This document shows, piece after piece, positions 24,651-32,405 of a stretch of 35,764 nt of DNA; the stretch's first letter is position 1, and each line of letters opens with the position of its first letter. The stretch is from Calothrix sp. CSU_2_0 (GTDB lineage: Bacteria > Cyanobacteriota > Cyanobacteriia > Cyanobacteriales > Nostocaceae). The position numbers and the translations under genes are program-made. The notes under the pieces were generated by a model that saw only the letters and a program-made list of their open reading frames with translations, was not told the DNA's origin and ran no database searches. The stretch spans positions 1 through 35,764 of the forward strand of contig JAAUPE010000070.1 in assembly GCA_012034595.1 (NCBI GenBank). The letters are read 5' to 3'.

Positions 24651-26792
24651 TTACTCAGGATTTATTCCTGGCTCTGATAGTTGCACCAAACTATAACTTT
24701 GAACTGTCCCAATAACTCGATGGGGTATAGTTGAAGCATCGGCTTGTTTCTTCTTTATCCAAGCGTAACTGTTGGGTGATAGTTCTTGTAATGAATCTAC
24801 ATCTTTGCCAATTTTTTTAGTATAAAAATCAATTAAAACACCAGTCTTGCCACCAACTTGAACAAAGTTTATGGGAGAAGAATTCATAATTTTTGTAATT
24901 ACAGGCTTTTGAATAAATTCGCGAAAATCTGGGTTATAGTCAGCAATCAAACCATTTCCACAAACTACAGCTAAACCTATCCAACTTGGGACTAGAAAAC
25001 TAGCTAACCAATAATTAGCGGTTAGGAATTGGAGGTGAAAATGGTTACGTCCAATCCAAATTGCGGGTGAAACTAGCCAACTTATACCCAACACTAAAGA
25101 TAAAATTGCATATTTACGAATTTCGTGATTATCTACAATAAATAATGTGGCGATACCTGCAATTATTAGTAAAATTCCTAAACAACCCAACCCATAACTG
25201 AAATATTGGGGAATTTTTGCGATTTGAAAATCGAATAGTGAAATGTCAGGTGTAATCTTTTGAAGAGAAAATAGTAGGTTTAATTGAAATTTATTCTCTT
25301 TATTTTTTATATTGCCAGTATTTATGCTTTCACTAACAACAGATTGATTAATATATTGACGATGAAAATTTTGATGATTGATATGATTGCGATACTCCTT
25401 TGAATTTGCTTTGCGATCGCAAAGATTTTTATCTGCTTTTAGAGATATAAAATTAGTACAACTTTTAGTATAAATTTGCGATAAGTTATCTAAGCCAAGA
25501 GCCGCGAGTAAGGAAATAAAAGGAAACAAACATAAACTATAGTGGGGAAGACGGGTAGAAAAAAGGCTGAGTTCAATAAATAGAATAACCGGAAAACCAA
25601 TGAATAATAATTTATATTTTGATTGGGAAGGATTAAGGAAATTAAATAAACTATTGAATAAACCAACTAAAGCAAATAATATCCACGGAAATGACGTAAT
25701 TGGAAGATTCCACAAGTAAAATAAAATGCCATTTTCACCCCTTTGATTTGAACCCAATCGCAACACAAAACTCAGTAGTTGATTAACACTACCATTCCCG
25801 TAATATCTAAAGCTCAACCACAACCATATCAAAGTAGGCACTAAACCAATTAAAAAACCTAAATATAAACTGAGATTATTTAAAAGACGATGACGACGAT
25901 TTTCTAAAATTAAATAGGGTAGCAATGCCACAATCGGCAAAAAAATCATCAAACTACGAATTAGTATCCCTAAACTAAAGCAGAATCCACCGATAAAACA
26001 CCAAAGCGAATTAGAAATTAAATTATCAAATAAATTATCATATTTGCCATAAGCTGCGAAATCTTGCTGAGGGATACATCCTCCAGCCAAGTTTTGTGAG
26101 CTTAATACCGGAGACATCTCGCTTGCTTTAACTTGGGTTTTTCGCTCTGCTTTTAATAAAGAAAAAATTCCCAGTAAAACTAAAAAAATCATCGGTACAT
26201 CAGGAGTACCCAAACGACAATATTGTAACCATAAAAAATTAACACTTAAAATTGCCGCAGCTAACCAAGCAACTCTTTGATTCAAGATAATTTTGGCAAT
26301 TTCATATAAAAGAAAGATGCTTAAAAAACCAAAAATTAAATTCGGTAAACGTACACTACTTTCACTAATCCCAAATAACTTATAAGCAGCCGCAATTAGC
26401 CAGTAGAAACCAGGTGTTTTATGATGTGGACTTCCCCAAGGATGTACCCAATCACCCGAATCAAACATTAGACGCGCACGCACTGCATAAAGCCCTTCAT
26501 CATGTGCCATTAAACTACTATTTCCCGAACTAAATAGTAATAATGGCAGCACCCAAAGCAACAAACTCAAATAAGGAAAAAATTGCGATCGCTGTAAAGC
26601 GGGTGCCTTGCACCATCGCGTAGCGGTTCTTTCAGAACATCGCTGTAAAGCGGGTGCCTTGCACCAAAGCCCTGCGGGCAGGCTACGCCAACGTGTAGCG
26701 GTTCTTTTAGAACATCGCTGTAAAGCGTATGCTTTGCACCATCGCAGAATTTTTAAGTACAAATTGTAAAAGTATTGTCGAATATATAACAT
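24651..26792 (-). CDS. PMT/ArnT-like membrane glycosyltransferase (GT39/GT83 type)
   Basis: This 713-aa multi-pass protein belongs to the dolichyl- or undecaprenyl-phosphate-sugar transferase group. After a hydrophobic helix comes HDEGLYAVRARLMFDSGDW, the acidic first loop typical of the family, then HPWGSPHHKTPGFYWLIA, and about ten hydrophobic helices. A long hydrophilic insert lies at about 440-520. It would move a sugar from a lipid carrier onto lipid or protein at the outer face of the plasma membrane; the substrate is not predictable. The first ~70 residues are unusual. They are encoded by three in-frame copies of an interspersed repeat (26588-26747), giving WCKAPALQRCSERTATR-type peptides that look like a graft rather than native protein. 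The true start may lie downstream of ATG 26792. It is divergent from the methyltransferase gene. Confidence 0.85.
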   Translation of the reverse strand: MLYIRQYFYNLYLKILRWCKAYALQRCSKRTATRWRSLPAGLWCKAPALQRCSERTATRWCKAPALQRSQFFPYLSLLLWVLPLLLFSSGNSSLMAHDEGLYAVRARLMFDSGDWVHPWGSPHHKTPGFYWLIAAAYKLFGISESSVRLPNLIFGFLSIFLLYEIAKIILNQRVAWLAAAILSVNFLWLQYCRLGTPDVPMIFLVLLGIFSLLKAERKTQVKASEMSPVLSSQNLAGGCIPQQDFAAYGKYDNLFDNLISNSLWCFIGGFCFSLGILIRSLMIFLPIVALLPYLILENRRHRLLNNLSLYLGFLIGLVPTLIWLWLSFRYYGNGSVNQLLSFVLRLGSNQRGENGILFYLWNLPITSFPWILFALVGLFNSLFNFLNPSQSKYKLLFIGFPVILFIELSLFSTRLPHYSLCLFPFISLLAALGLDNLSQIYTKSCTNFISLKADKNLCDRKANSKEYRNHINHQNFHRQYINQSVVSESINTGNIKNKENKFQLNLLFSLQKITPDISLFDFQIAKIPQYFSYGLGCLGILLIIAGIATLFIVDNHEIRKYAILSLVLGISWLVSPAIWIGRNHFHLQFLTANYWLASFLVPSWIGLAVVCGNGLIADYNPDFREFIQKPVITKIMNSSPINFVQVGGKTGVLIDFYTKKIGKDVDSLQELSPNSYAWIKKKQADASTIPHRVIGTVQSYSLVQLSEPGINPE
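26588..26747. repeat. Three tandem interspersed repeats inside a coding region
   Basis: Copies at 26588-26638 (51 bases), 26639-26713 (75 bases) and 26714-26747 each start ATCGCTGTAAAGCG. Copy two carries an extra nested palindrome near GCCCTGCGGGCAGGC. Full copies are multiples of three, so the host frame stays open through them. Confidence 0.9.
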
Positions 26793-26951
26793 TTACAAAA
26801 TATGGAAATTGGATAAAGAAAAAAATGCAGTTACTAGCTTTATTGTTGAGTATTTTTTAAAATATGTAAGTTGGTACGCCAACTCTAAAAGTTTGGTATC
26901 GACGTAAAATAACATAATTTTGTCCAATAAATTCGCCCTAGCCAGATTTTT

Positions 26952-27596
26952 ATGCTGCTTAGACCAAACGATCGCACTAAGCTAGATGACACCGACGACA
27001 AACTATTCTATTCTTTACCACGCTTCGTCACCCATGTTGATGAAAGCTTTATTCAACAGCTAACCGATTCATATCGACAGTTGCTAAAACCAAATACACG
27101 CATCTTAGATTTGATGAGTAGTTGGGTTTCACATCTACCTGAAGAAATAAACTTTTCACATATTGAAGGGCATGGACTCAATGCAGATGAGTTATCGCGA
27201 AACCCCCGTTTAAATAATTATTTTGTCCAAAATCTTAACGATAAACCCCAGCTACCTTTGCAGGATAACGATTTTGATGCAGTTTTAAACTGTGTTTCGG
27301 TGCAGTATTTGCAATATCCCGAAGCCGTTTTCTCGGAAATCCATCGCGTTTTAAAACCTGGTGGAGTCGCAATTATTAGTTTCTCCAATCGCATGTTTTA
27401 CCAAAAAGCAATTCAAGCTTGGCGTGATGCATCCGAATCTGGTCGAGTTGAGTTAGTCAAAAGTTATTTTACAGGAGTCTCTGGGTTTACCACTCCCGAA
27501 GTGATTTCTCGTCAATCCTCGGTTCCCAATTTCCTACAGTGGCTAGGTGCAGGTGGTGGCGATCCATTTTACGCTGTAGTGGCATACAAACAGTAA
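26952..27596 (+). CDS. Class I SAM-dependent methyltransferase
   Basis: This 214-aa protein has the Methyltransf_11 layout. TRILDLMSSWVSHLP (motif I region, about 49-63) lacks the usual glycine-rich loop, since DLMSSW stands where DxGxGxG is expected. It is followed by HGLNADELSRNPRLNNY (acidic loop), FDAVLNCVSVQYLQYPEAVF (motif IV/post-motif) and RVLKPGGVAIISFSNRMFYQKA (motif VI/VII). The weak motif I suggests a changed SAM pocket or a non-standard role, but family members with this pattern are common in plants and cyanobacteria. The substrate is unknown. It is divergent from the glycosyltransferase, with a common palindrome 6 bases downstream (27602-27632). Confidence 0.85.
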   Translation: MLLRPNDRTKLDDTDDKLFYSLPRFVTHVDESFIQQLTDSYRQLLKPNTRILDLMSSWVSHLPEEINFSHIEGHGLNADELSRNPRLNNYFVQNLNDKPQLPLQDNDFDAVLNCVSVQYLQYPEAVFSEIHRVLKPGGVAIISFSNRMFYQKAIQAWRDASESGRVELVKSYFTGVSGFTTPEVISRQSSVPNFLQWLGAGGGDPFYAVVAYKQ

Positions 27597-27601
27597 TAGT
27601 T

Positions 27602-27632
27602 ATGTAGAGACGACCCGGTGGGTCGTCTACAT
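27602..27632. repeat. Palindromic repeat (GACGACCC...GGGTCGTC), copy 1
   Basis: ATGTAGA with GACGACCC pairs with GGGTCGTC and TCTACAT. The 26-base core at 27604-27629 is the exact reverse complement of the copy at 31348-31373. Placed just after the methyltransferase stop, it could also end transcription. Confidence 0.85.
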
Positions 27633-27778
27633 AAGAATTAAAAATTTTTCCCAATGCCCAATTCCCTAATAAATGTATAGTTGTGCTGAGATTTTAGTGC
27701 CATTTGCAGTTTAAGGGGGTAAATTCGAGGTGAAGCTTTATTAGCTACCTTTAATGTGCAACGTCAGGAGATAATGAA

Positions 27779-28291
27779 ATGACTTTTTCCCGTATTCGTC
27801 GGATTTTAGCGGCTGCAATGCTGTCTATATTATTACTCAGTGCTTCCGGCTGTGCGACAAAAGCGCCAAGTCAGTTTGATGCGGTACAGAAAGAAAGTAG
27901 CCGTCAGAAGAGCGGTCAGGCTGTTGCGAAGAATGCAACACAAGGTAGCCAGTTTAATAAGTTATTTCCCACTTCAGGTGGTGGTTTTGACCGCGTTTTC
28001 ACCCAAGAGAAGAAGGGTTTTGCAGAAGCTAATTTAAAGAAAGATGGTAAAGTGCTTGCCCAGTTGGCGGTTTCCGACACTTCTAGCACTCCAAGCACCG
28101 CAGCTGGCTATTCCAGCAGCACCAAAAAAATTGGTGGTTATCCAGCCAAAACACTCGGTAGTACCAAAACATCGATTTTGGTTGGCAAGTATCAAGTTAC
28201 AGCGATATCAAAAGACCCGTCATTTTCGGCTAGCGATCGCGAAACTTGGCTTCAAAAATTTAACCTTAATGGTTTGTCGAGATTGAAGTAA
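27779..28291 (+). CDS. Putative lipoprotein, conserved in cyanobacteria
   Basis: This 170-aa protein starts MTFSRIRRILAAAMLSILLL, followed by a lipobox LSASGC (Cys26), so it is expected to be lipid-modified and tethered to a membrane. The mature part has Ser/Thr/Gly-rich sequence, then a C-terminal domain (about 65-170) with FDRVFTQEKKGFAEANLKKD, GYPAKTLGSTKTSILVGKYQV and a closing helix REWLQKFNL-like. I do not know a function; homologous lipoproteins of unknown role exist in cyanobacteria. The ribosome binding site is strong (AGGAGATAATGAA before ATG 27779). The 295-aa gene follows on the same strand after a repeat-rich spacer. Confidence 0.82.
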   Translation: MTFSRIRRILAAAMLSILLLSASGCATKAPSQFDAVQKESSRQKSGQAVAKNATQGSQFNKLFPTSGGGFDRVFTQEKKGFAEANLKKDGKVLAQLAVSDTSSTPSTAAGYSSSTKKIGGYPAKTLGSTKTSILVGKYQVTAISKDPSFSASDRETWLQKFNLNGLSRLK

Positions 28292-28302
28292 GATTTTGGT
28301 CA

Positions 28303-28415
28303 TTTAGTTATTGGTTATTTGTAATTTGTTATTTTCAGTCATAAATTACCAATAACCGATAATTTGTGATCAATCACTGATGACCAACAACCAGTGAATA
28401 GTAAGCAATAACCAA
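28303..28415. repeat. Degenerate TTATTGGT/ACCAATAA repeat tract
   Basis: GTTATTGGTTATTTG is mirrored by ATTACCAATAACC (28345-28360) and more ACCAACAACC-like units. It is a decayed heptamer array that can form a loose hairpin between the two genes. Confidence 0.55.
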
Positions 28416-28429
28416 ACAGGGAGAATTTT

Positions 28430-29317
28430 GTGAGTAAGTCAATTTTTCAGTTAGTTGATGAGTTACCAACTGGTGGCTTGACAATTTCGATGTTAAATGC
28501 ATTAGATTTTGCAGCCCCCGGTCAATGGCAAAATGTAACGGGTTTTGTGAATACAATCAAGCATATTACAGGTGAATCCGATGATGATTTGATTCAACAA
28601 ATCGGTGAACGTGCAATCTACCTTTACAATGACAAATCACAAGGCTATCAAACTGCCATGTGGTTATATCAAACTGTTGATGGTACTGATAAAGCCCTGG
28701 GAGCTGCTGCTTTGGCTAACAAGGTTGGTGAGAGTGTGTCTTTTTTAGGTTTTCTAGATAAACTCACTCCTAAACCAGATAAAGCCCAAACTATTGATTT
28801 GTGCTTGAAACTAGTTGCCGAATTAGTCGGATTTTGTCAAATCAATGGTATTCCAGGTGACAGCATTGGCGATTTTGTTGGTGCGCTGGGAGAATACAGT
28901 GGTGAATCGATGATTCGCATGGCTGCTTTGGTTTGTGTTGATGGTTTGATACCTCTGGGACCAGATTTTATTCAGAAAGTCACCTCTGGTATTAGCAGCA
29001 TGAGTCCTCAAGATTTGGAACAAAATTCCACTTTCAAGGATATGAAGAGTGCGATTCCTGGTGATAATGCGGGTGGAAAACTTGATTTTATCGGTCAAAG
29101 TTTCGACTCTGTAAAAGGTTGGATGAGTGACTTGGTTGTTTCTAGAGATTTGTCTCAGCAGTCAGTCTTGGGAAATTTGAGTAGTTTCATGCAAATCGCT
29201 GACGATAAGTTAGATTATTTGGCTGCGTTTATCGATGTGTCTACAAATTACTACGAGCATACGGGTACGCAAACTTTAGCACGTCGTTTGATTGAACGAG
29301 CTTTTGCCGAACTTTAA
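28430..29317 (+). CDS. Conserved cyanobacterial protein of unknown function
   Basis: This 295-aa soluble protein has no signal peptide and looks almost wholly helical (for example DDLIQQIGERAIYLYNDKSQ, AAALANKVGESVSFLGFLDK, AQTIDLCLKLVAELVGF). Two central segments are Gly/Leu-rich and mildly hydrophobic (SFLGFLDKL and MAALVCVDGLIPLG) and could bind a membrane, but there is no clear transmembrane helix. It starts with GTG 28430, supported by AGGGAGA at 28418-28424. I recognise only a general cyanobacterial hypothetical protein. Confidence 0.75.
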   Translation: MSKSIFQLVDELPTGGLTISMLNALDFAAPGQWQNVTGFVNTIKHITGESDDDLIQQIGERAIYLYNDKSQGYQTAMWLYQTVDGTDKALGAAALANKVGESVSFLGFLDKLTPKPDKAQTIDLCLKLVAELVGFCQINGIPGDSIGDFVGALGEYSGESMIRMAALVCVDGLIPLGPDFIQKVTSGISSMSPQDLEQNSTFKDMKSAIPGDNAGGKLDFIGQSFDSVKGWMSDLVVSRDLSQQSVLGNLSSFMQIADDKLDYLAAFIDVSTNYYEHTGTQTLARRLIERAFAEL

Positions 29318-29550
29318 CGGGTGAAGTTTCAATAGTAAAATTTAAGATTAACGAATCATGTGATTCGATATTCCGTCAGTGGTCAGTCATCATTGAGTTT
29401 ACAACTTATTGATAACTTACGGCTGATTTTTTTTGTAGAAATATATAGGGCTTACGCAACTGGCACATTTTTTCTCGTAGGGTGTGTGACACTTCAATCA
29501 ATTTGAAACGAGAAATAAAAAAATAATAAGATATTGTAGATATGCGATCG
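29318..29550. other. Spacer with fragment of a dispersed repeat
   Basis: About 230 bases including AGGGCTTACGCAACTGGCAC (29449-29468) and CGTAGGGTGTGTGACACTTC (29476-29495). Both resemble terminal pieces of dispersed cyanobacterial elements, but no partner end or open frame is found here. Confidence 0.4.
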
Positions 29551-30177
29551 CTATTTACCAGCCCTCAACACTAGTTCAGCCGTCAGTTTCAACCCTGGGA
29601 AGGTTGGAGAGGTAATAGTCTGATTGCCTCGATACTGCTGAATTTCATATTCTCCATCTACTAACGTACAGATAGAGAGGGTGGGTTGTTTGGGCTTCCC
29701 AATCTGTCGAGTACCACCCAACCCTGCATAGTCTGCAATCCAATATTCGGGGATGCCTAAAGCTGCGTAGTCTTCAACTTTGCGAGCATAATCGTTTTGC
29801 CAATTGCTACTCACAACTTCTGCCACAAATTTAATCGAACTGCCCAGAGTCAGGATTGACTGATTAGACCAAAGCAGTTCTTTAGTTAGTTCATCTCGAT
29901 CGACAACTACAACATCAGGTCGAAATGCTGTTATACCCATGTTAGAAGGTCGCAACAGTGCCCTCTGAAGGACAAACCAAGGCAAACCGATTCCGTCGAT
30001 TTGGACACAGACCTTTGTGGTAATGAAGGCTGCCACTTCTTCATGCGGACCTGTTGGTTCCAAGTCAAACACCTCTCCATCAATCAGTTCATAGCGGTTA
30101 TTGCCACCATAAAGAATGAGAAACTCATCAAAGCTGAGTGGCTTCTGTTGTATTGGTCGGTCGGTTGCAATGGTCAT
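29551..30177 (-). CDS. Uma2-family endonuclease-like protein (DUF820)
   Basis: This 208-aa protein shows the Uma2 restriction-endonuclease-like fold: PLSFDEFLILYGGNNRYELIDGEV (about 13-36, with the conserved glutamate), RPDVVVVDRDEL (about 93, PD of PD-(D/E)xK), SIKFVAEVVSSNWQNDYARKVEDYAALGIPEYWIAD (about 113-148, ExV then K) and TLVDGEYEIQQY. These proteins are very abundant in cyanobacteria; their role is unclear and some copies are linked to mobile DNA. Catalytic residues appear intact. The gene stands alone. Confidence 0.9.
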   Translation of the reverse strand: MTIATDRPIQQKPLSFDEFLILYGGNNRYELIDGEVFDLEPTGPHEEVAAFITTKVCVQIDGIGLPWFVLQRALLRPSNMGITAFRPDVVVVDRDELTKELLWSNQSILTLGSSIKFVAEVVSSNWQNDYARKVEDYAALGIPEYWIADYAGLGGTRQIGKPKQPTLSICTLVDGEYEIQQYRGNQTITSPTFPGLKLTAELVLRAGK

Positions 30178-30292
30178 AGGTCAACTTAGCCCAATCTATG
30201 CCTTCAGTTTACCAGGTCGAATATATGACGGCTGAAGTACTTCTTGGTGATGGATATTATGGATATTAAGGATGCCAAACAAGACCGCTATT

Positions 30293-30367
30293 CTACGAAG
30301 AAATTGCTAAATAAAGCATTCCGAAAACAAACACGTCAAGGTCAATCGTCAGGGACGGTAAACTCAC
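30293..30367 (-). pseudogene. Possible remnant of a PIN-type toxin gene
   Basis: Thirteen bases after the antitoxin stop, a GTG-started frame reads VSLPSLTIDLDVFVFGMLYL then AISS and stops at 30293. The opening resembles the first strand of PIN toxins (MxLPxxVIDTNVFVAGL), with TN changed to LD and the following sequence lost. The frame is far too short to be active. The call is tentative and rests on position after an antitoxin-like gene. Confidence 0.3.
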
Positions 30368-30379
30368 CAGTATTAAAAG

Positions 30380-30604
30380 TCACTGAACTGCCTCCTCATC
30401 TTCAGGAAATAATGTGGCTGCGTACTGCAACCAGAAGTTAGCCAAGTCAACTCGATCTTCCTCTGTCGAGCGATCGCTTTGCTCGACAACTGATGAATTT
30501 TGGTTCACTAATTCGTTGAGAATAAGGGTCGCTAGCCGCAGCCGTTCCGTTGGTGATAGGGTACGCATGACTTGAGTGTAGACTTCTTGTGCAGAGGTTA
30601 ACAT
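30380..30604 (-). CDS. Small antitoxin-like protein, orphan
   Basis: This 74-aa protein starts MLTSAQEVYTQVMRTLSPTE and has RLRLATLILNELVNQNSSVVE, then an acidic, aromatic tail EEDRVDLANFWLQYAATLFP. This resembles a family of small cyanobacterial proteins found in front of PIN or other toxin genes. The ribosome binding site is good (AAGAGGA upstream of ATG 30604), so I prefer this start over a longer frame to 30682. No intact toxin gene follows; only a short PIN-like remnant is seen at 30293-30367. Confidence 0.7.
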   Translation of the reverse strand: MLTSAQEVYTQVMRTLSPTERLRLATLILNELVNQNSSVVEQSDRSTEEDRVDLANFWLQYAATLFPEDEEAVQ

Positions 30605-30692
30605 TATAAAAAATCCTCTTAATCCTCGTTTGACAAGTGTAAGTGGTAGTACAAAAATATTTATACATTGCGAAAAACCCAAAACCTTGGGA

Positions 30693-30789
30693 TTGCTACT
30701 CTACCCTTCGGGAACCCTCTACCCTGCGGGAAGCGCAGAGCGCAACGAGGGAACGAGAAGACAGGGAGTGTCTACCTTACGTCGCAATG
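30693..30789. repeat. Interspersed palindromic repeat block
   Basis: CTACTCTACCCTTCGGGAAC, CTACCCTGCGGGAAGCGCAG and GAGCGCAACGAGGGAACGAG modules in tandem, ending TCTACCTTACGTCGCAATGA. It is the same class of elements as at 20664-20767. Confidence 0.7.
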
Positions 30790-30943
30790 ACAATATATAT
30801 TTAATTTTGCCTAACTACTTAACACTTCCGTGGCAACACCTTCAGCGACTTTGTGTGAACCAAGAATCTTCGTCGATTTATGGCGGGGATTCAGGTTAGC
30901 CGCGATCGCATTTAGAATATTCCAAGTAAAAATTATCCCAAAA

Positions 30944-31171
30944 TTATTTTATTGTGGGATATAGAGGAGTGAGTGGGAGATTTATTCTTCCAGTCAACTC
31001 ATGTGTGTCTAGCAATTTCGATTTTGGAGATGGGGAAATAGTTGGGGATGGAACTGGCTGTTGCAGCTTTAATTGATTATCGGTAGGAGCTTTCTTGAAA
31101 ACAGATTTAAAGATAAGTGGCGATAGCGCCAATAAAATAATACCGATTAATAGGTGATAGACTCGCAACAA
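30944..31171 (-). CDS. Small membrane-anchored protein, TTG start
   Basis: This 75-aa protein has one N-terminal hydrophobic helix (MLRVYHLLIGIILLALSPLI) followed by a Pro/Ser/Lys-rich tail (QPVPSPTISPSPKSK) and a short end RINLPLTPLYPTIK. The start codon TTG (31171) is preceded by AGAGGAGAAAGT, a strong ribosome binding site at ideal spacing, which is the main evidence that the gene is real. I do not know its function; it could be an anchored or exported peptide. Confidence 0.6.
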   Translation of the reverse strand: MLRVYHLLIGIILLALSPLIFKSVFKKAPTDNQLKLQQPVPSPTISPSPKSKLLDTHELTGRINLPLTPLYPTIK

Positions 31172-31347
31172 ACTTTCTCCTCTAAATCTAAATGCACACT
31201 TTGCAAGTAAATACTACCTGCAAAGGTTTAATTTGTTTCCAAACTAAAGATACATCTAGAGGGGTCGATTTACGCAAAAAAAATCTAATTGGGTAATCAG
31301 CAAGGGGTATGGGGGAAAAGGTATTTATTAACTTTTATACTCCTATA

Positions 31348-31373
31348 TAGACGACCCACCGGGTCGTCTCTAC
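31348..31373. repeat. Palindromic repeat (GACGACCC...GGGTCGTC), copy 2
   Basis: TAGACGACCCACCGGGTCGT and the following CTCTAC are the exact reverse complement of 27604-27629. It lies 16 bases downstream of the rpsU stop codon (minus strand) and may act as its 3' hairpin. Confidence 0.85.
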
Positions 31374-31389
31374 CTAATTCCCTATTGCT

Positions 31390-31584
31390 TTATTTAAAGC
31401 GTCCTCGCATTCTACGATTTTGCTTGCGACGAGCAACTGCTTTACGCTTCTGCTTTTGCAATGGAGTTTCAAAGTGACGTTTGGTTCTAACATCTTGGAG
31501 AATACCAGCTTGTGAAACTTGACGTTTGAATCTCCGCAATGCAGACTCAATACCTTCATTTTCACCTAAAACTACTTGCGTCAT
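31390..31584 (-). CDS. rpsU: 30S ribosomal protein S21
   Basis: This 64-aa basic protein has the S21 pattern: [39 protein letters not shown], then a Lys/Arg-rich tail ([20 protein letters not shown]). S21 binds the small subunit near the mRNA anti-Shine-Dalgarno region and helps initiation. It follows the RNA-binding protein gene by 133 bases, with a 10-bp hairpin between. The rbp-rpsU pair is a conserved cyanobacterial arrangement whose expression rises in the cold. Confidence 0.96.
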   Translation of the reverse strand: MTQVVLGENEGIESALRRFKRQVSQAGILQDVRTKRHFETPLQKQKRKAVARRKQNRRMRGRFK

Positions 31585-31639
31585 GCTTATGACTCCTTTT
31601 ACTTGGTGTGGATACTTAAATACTAGCAGGCAATAGAAA

Positions 31640-31675
31640 TCCAGCAGTTTCGAGCGATCGCTTTGAACTGCTGGA
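31640..31675 (-). terminator. Intergenic hairpin between rbp and rpsU
   Basis: TCCAGCAGTT (31640-31649) pairs exactly with AACTGCTGGA (31666-31675); the loop contains GCGATCGC. With no U-run it may be an attenuator or RNA-processing hairpin rather than a full terminator. Confidence 0.5.
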
Positions 31676-31717
31676 AACTAAGAATGTTGAATCGTGACAA
31701 TGGTGCTTACAATTGGT

Positions 31718-32023
31718 TTAGTAACGGCGACCACCACCACGGTTTCCACCATCCCAACTTTCACGTGAGGGGCTTCTCTCTTCACGGGGTCTGGCTTTGT
31801 TGACTTTCAAATCGCGTCCCATCCATTCTGCACCGTCTAGCCCTTCAATCGCTTTGTCTTCGTCGGTGCTGCTTTCCATTTCTACAAATGCAAATCCTCG
31901 CATCCGACCTGTTTCGCGATCGGTGGGTAATTTGACGCTACTAACTCGACCGTATTCTTCAAATGCACGTTTTAAATCATCTTCCGTAACTTGGTAGGAT
32001 AAGTTACCGACATAAATTGACAT
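31718..32023 (-). CDS. RNA-binding protein with one RRM (cyanobacterial Rbp type)
   Basis: This 101-aa protein is a single RNA-recognition motif (about 1-80) with both signatures: RNP2 SIYVGNL at residues 2-8 and RNP1 RGFAFVEM at about 42-49. A short Gly/Arg-rich tail follows (WDGGNRGGGRRY). Cyanobacterial Rbp proteins of this kind are cold-induced, and related forms help bring mRNAs to the thylakoid. A ~100-base leader (32024-32135) before the ATG may carry temperature-responsive elements, as seen for rbpA1, but I see no specific motif. It is co-directional with rpsU. Confidence 0.95.
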   Translation of the reverse strand: MSIYVGNLSYQVTEDDLKRAFEEYGRVSSVKLPTDRETGRMRGFAFVEMESSTDEDKAIEGLDGAEWMGRDLKVNKARPREERSPSRESWDGGNRGGGRRY

Positions 32024-32209
32024 TGAGAAATCTCCAAAACCGGAATATGTAGAGAATTAGATTCGGAGAAACCCTTTTAAAAGCTAAAATGATTTTCACA
32101 GCCGAATATAAATCTTAGAAAGCCAGTATAGCAGATTATCTAAACTTGCTACCTCTGATTTTCGGTAGAAAGGTAACGGGGAAAAGGATTAAGGGGGACA
32201 AGATGTTAC

Positions 32210-32275
32210 TCCCGCATTTCTCACAAGCAAAGCGATAAGCAGAGCTTAACGTCAAAGACGTATCGCATTCGCCAT
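32210..32275. repeat. Interspersed hairpin repeat (GCGATA...TATCGC)
   Basis: GCGATA (32232-32237) pairs with TATCGC (32261-32266), with an inner hairpin ACGTC AAA GACGT (32249-32261). It belongs to the interspersed repeat class and lies in the middle of a non-genuine 68-codon frame. Confidence 0.6.
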
Positions 32276-32405
32276 AATTTTTACCCAGGTTGGATTTCGG
32301 GCATTTTTGTTCGGTAAAATTTTGGAGCAGTACAAAATGCATAAATCTGGGTTTTATAAGGCTTTGAGAGACGTGGTGAGAAATCCGGGAATAGTTTGAC
32401 CTTAA

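Noticed and set aside
29449-29495. Insertion sequence or MITE in the spacer after 29317
   Set aside because: Only one end-like fragment is visible, without a partner inverted end, target duplication or transposase frame.
30244-30441. 65-codon plus-strand frame
   Set aside because: It lies antisense to the end of the antitoxin-like gene and its possible toxin remnant, and has no motif.
32136-32342. 68-codon minus-strand frame with a CxxC pair
   Set aside because: Half of it is an interspersed hairpin repeat; the CEKC and ECD cysteines are not in a recognised zinc motif.
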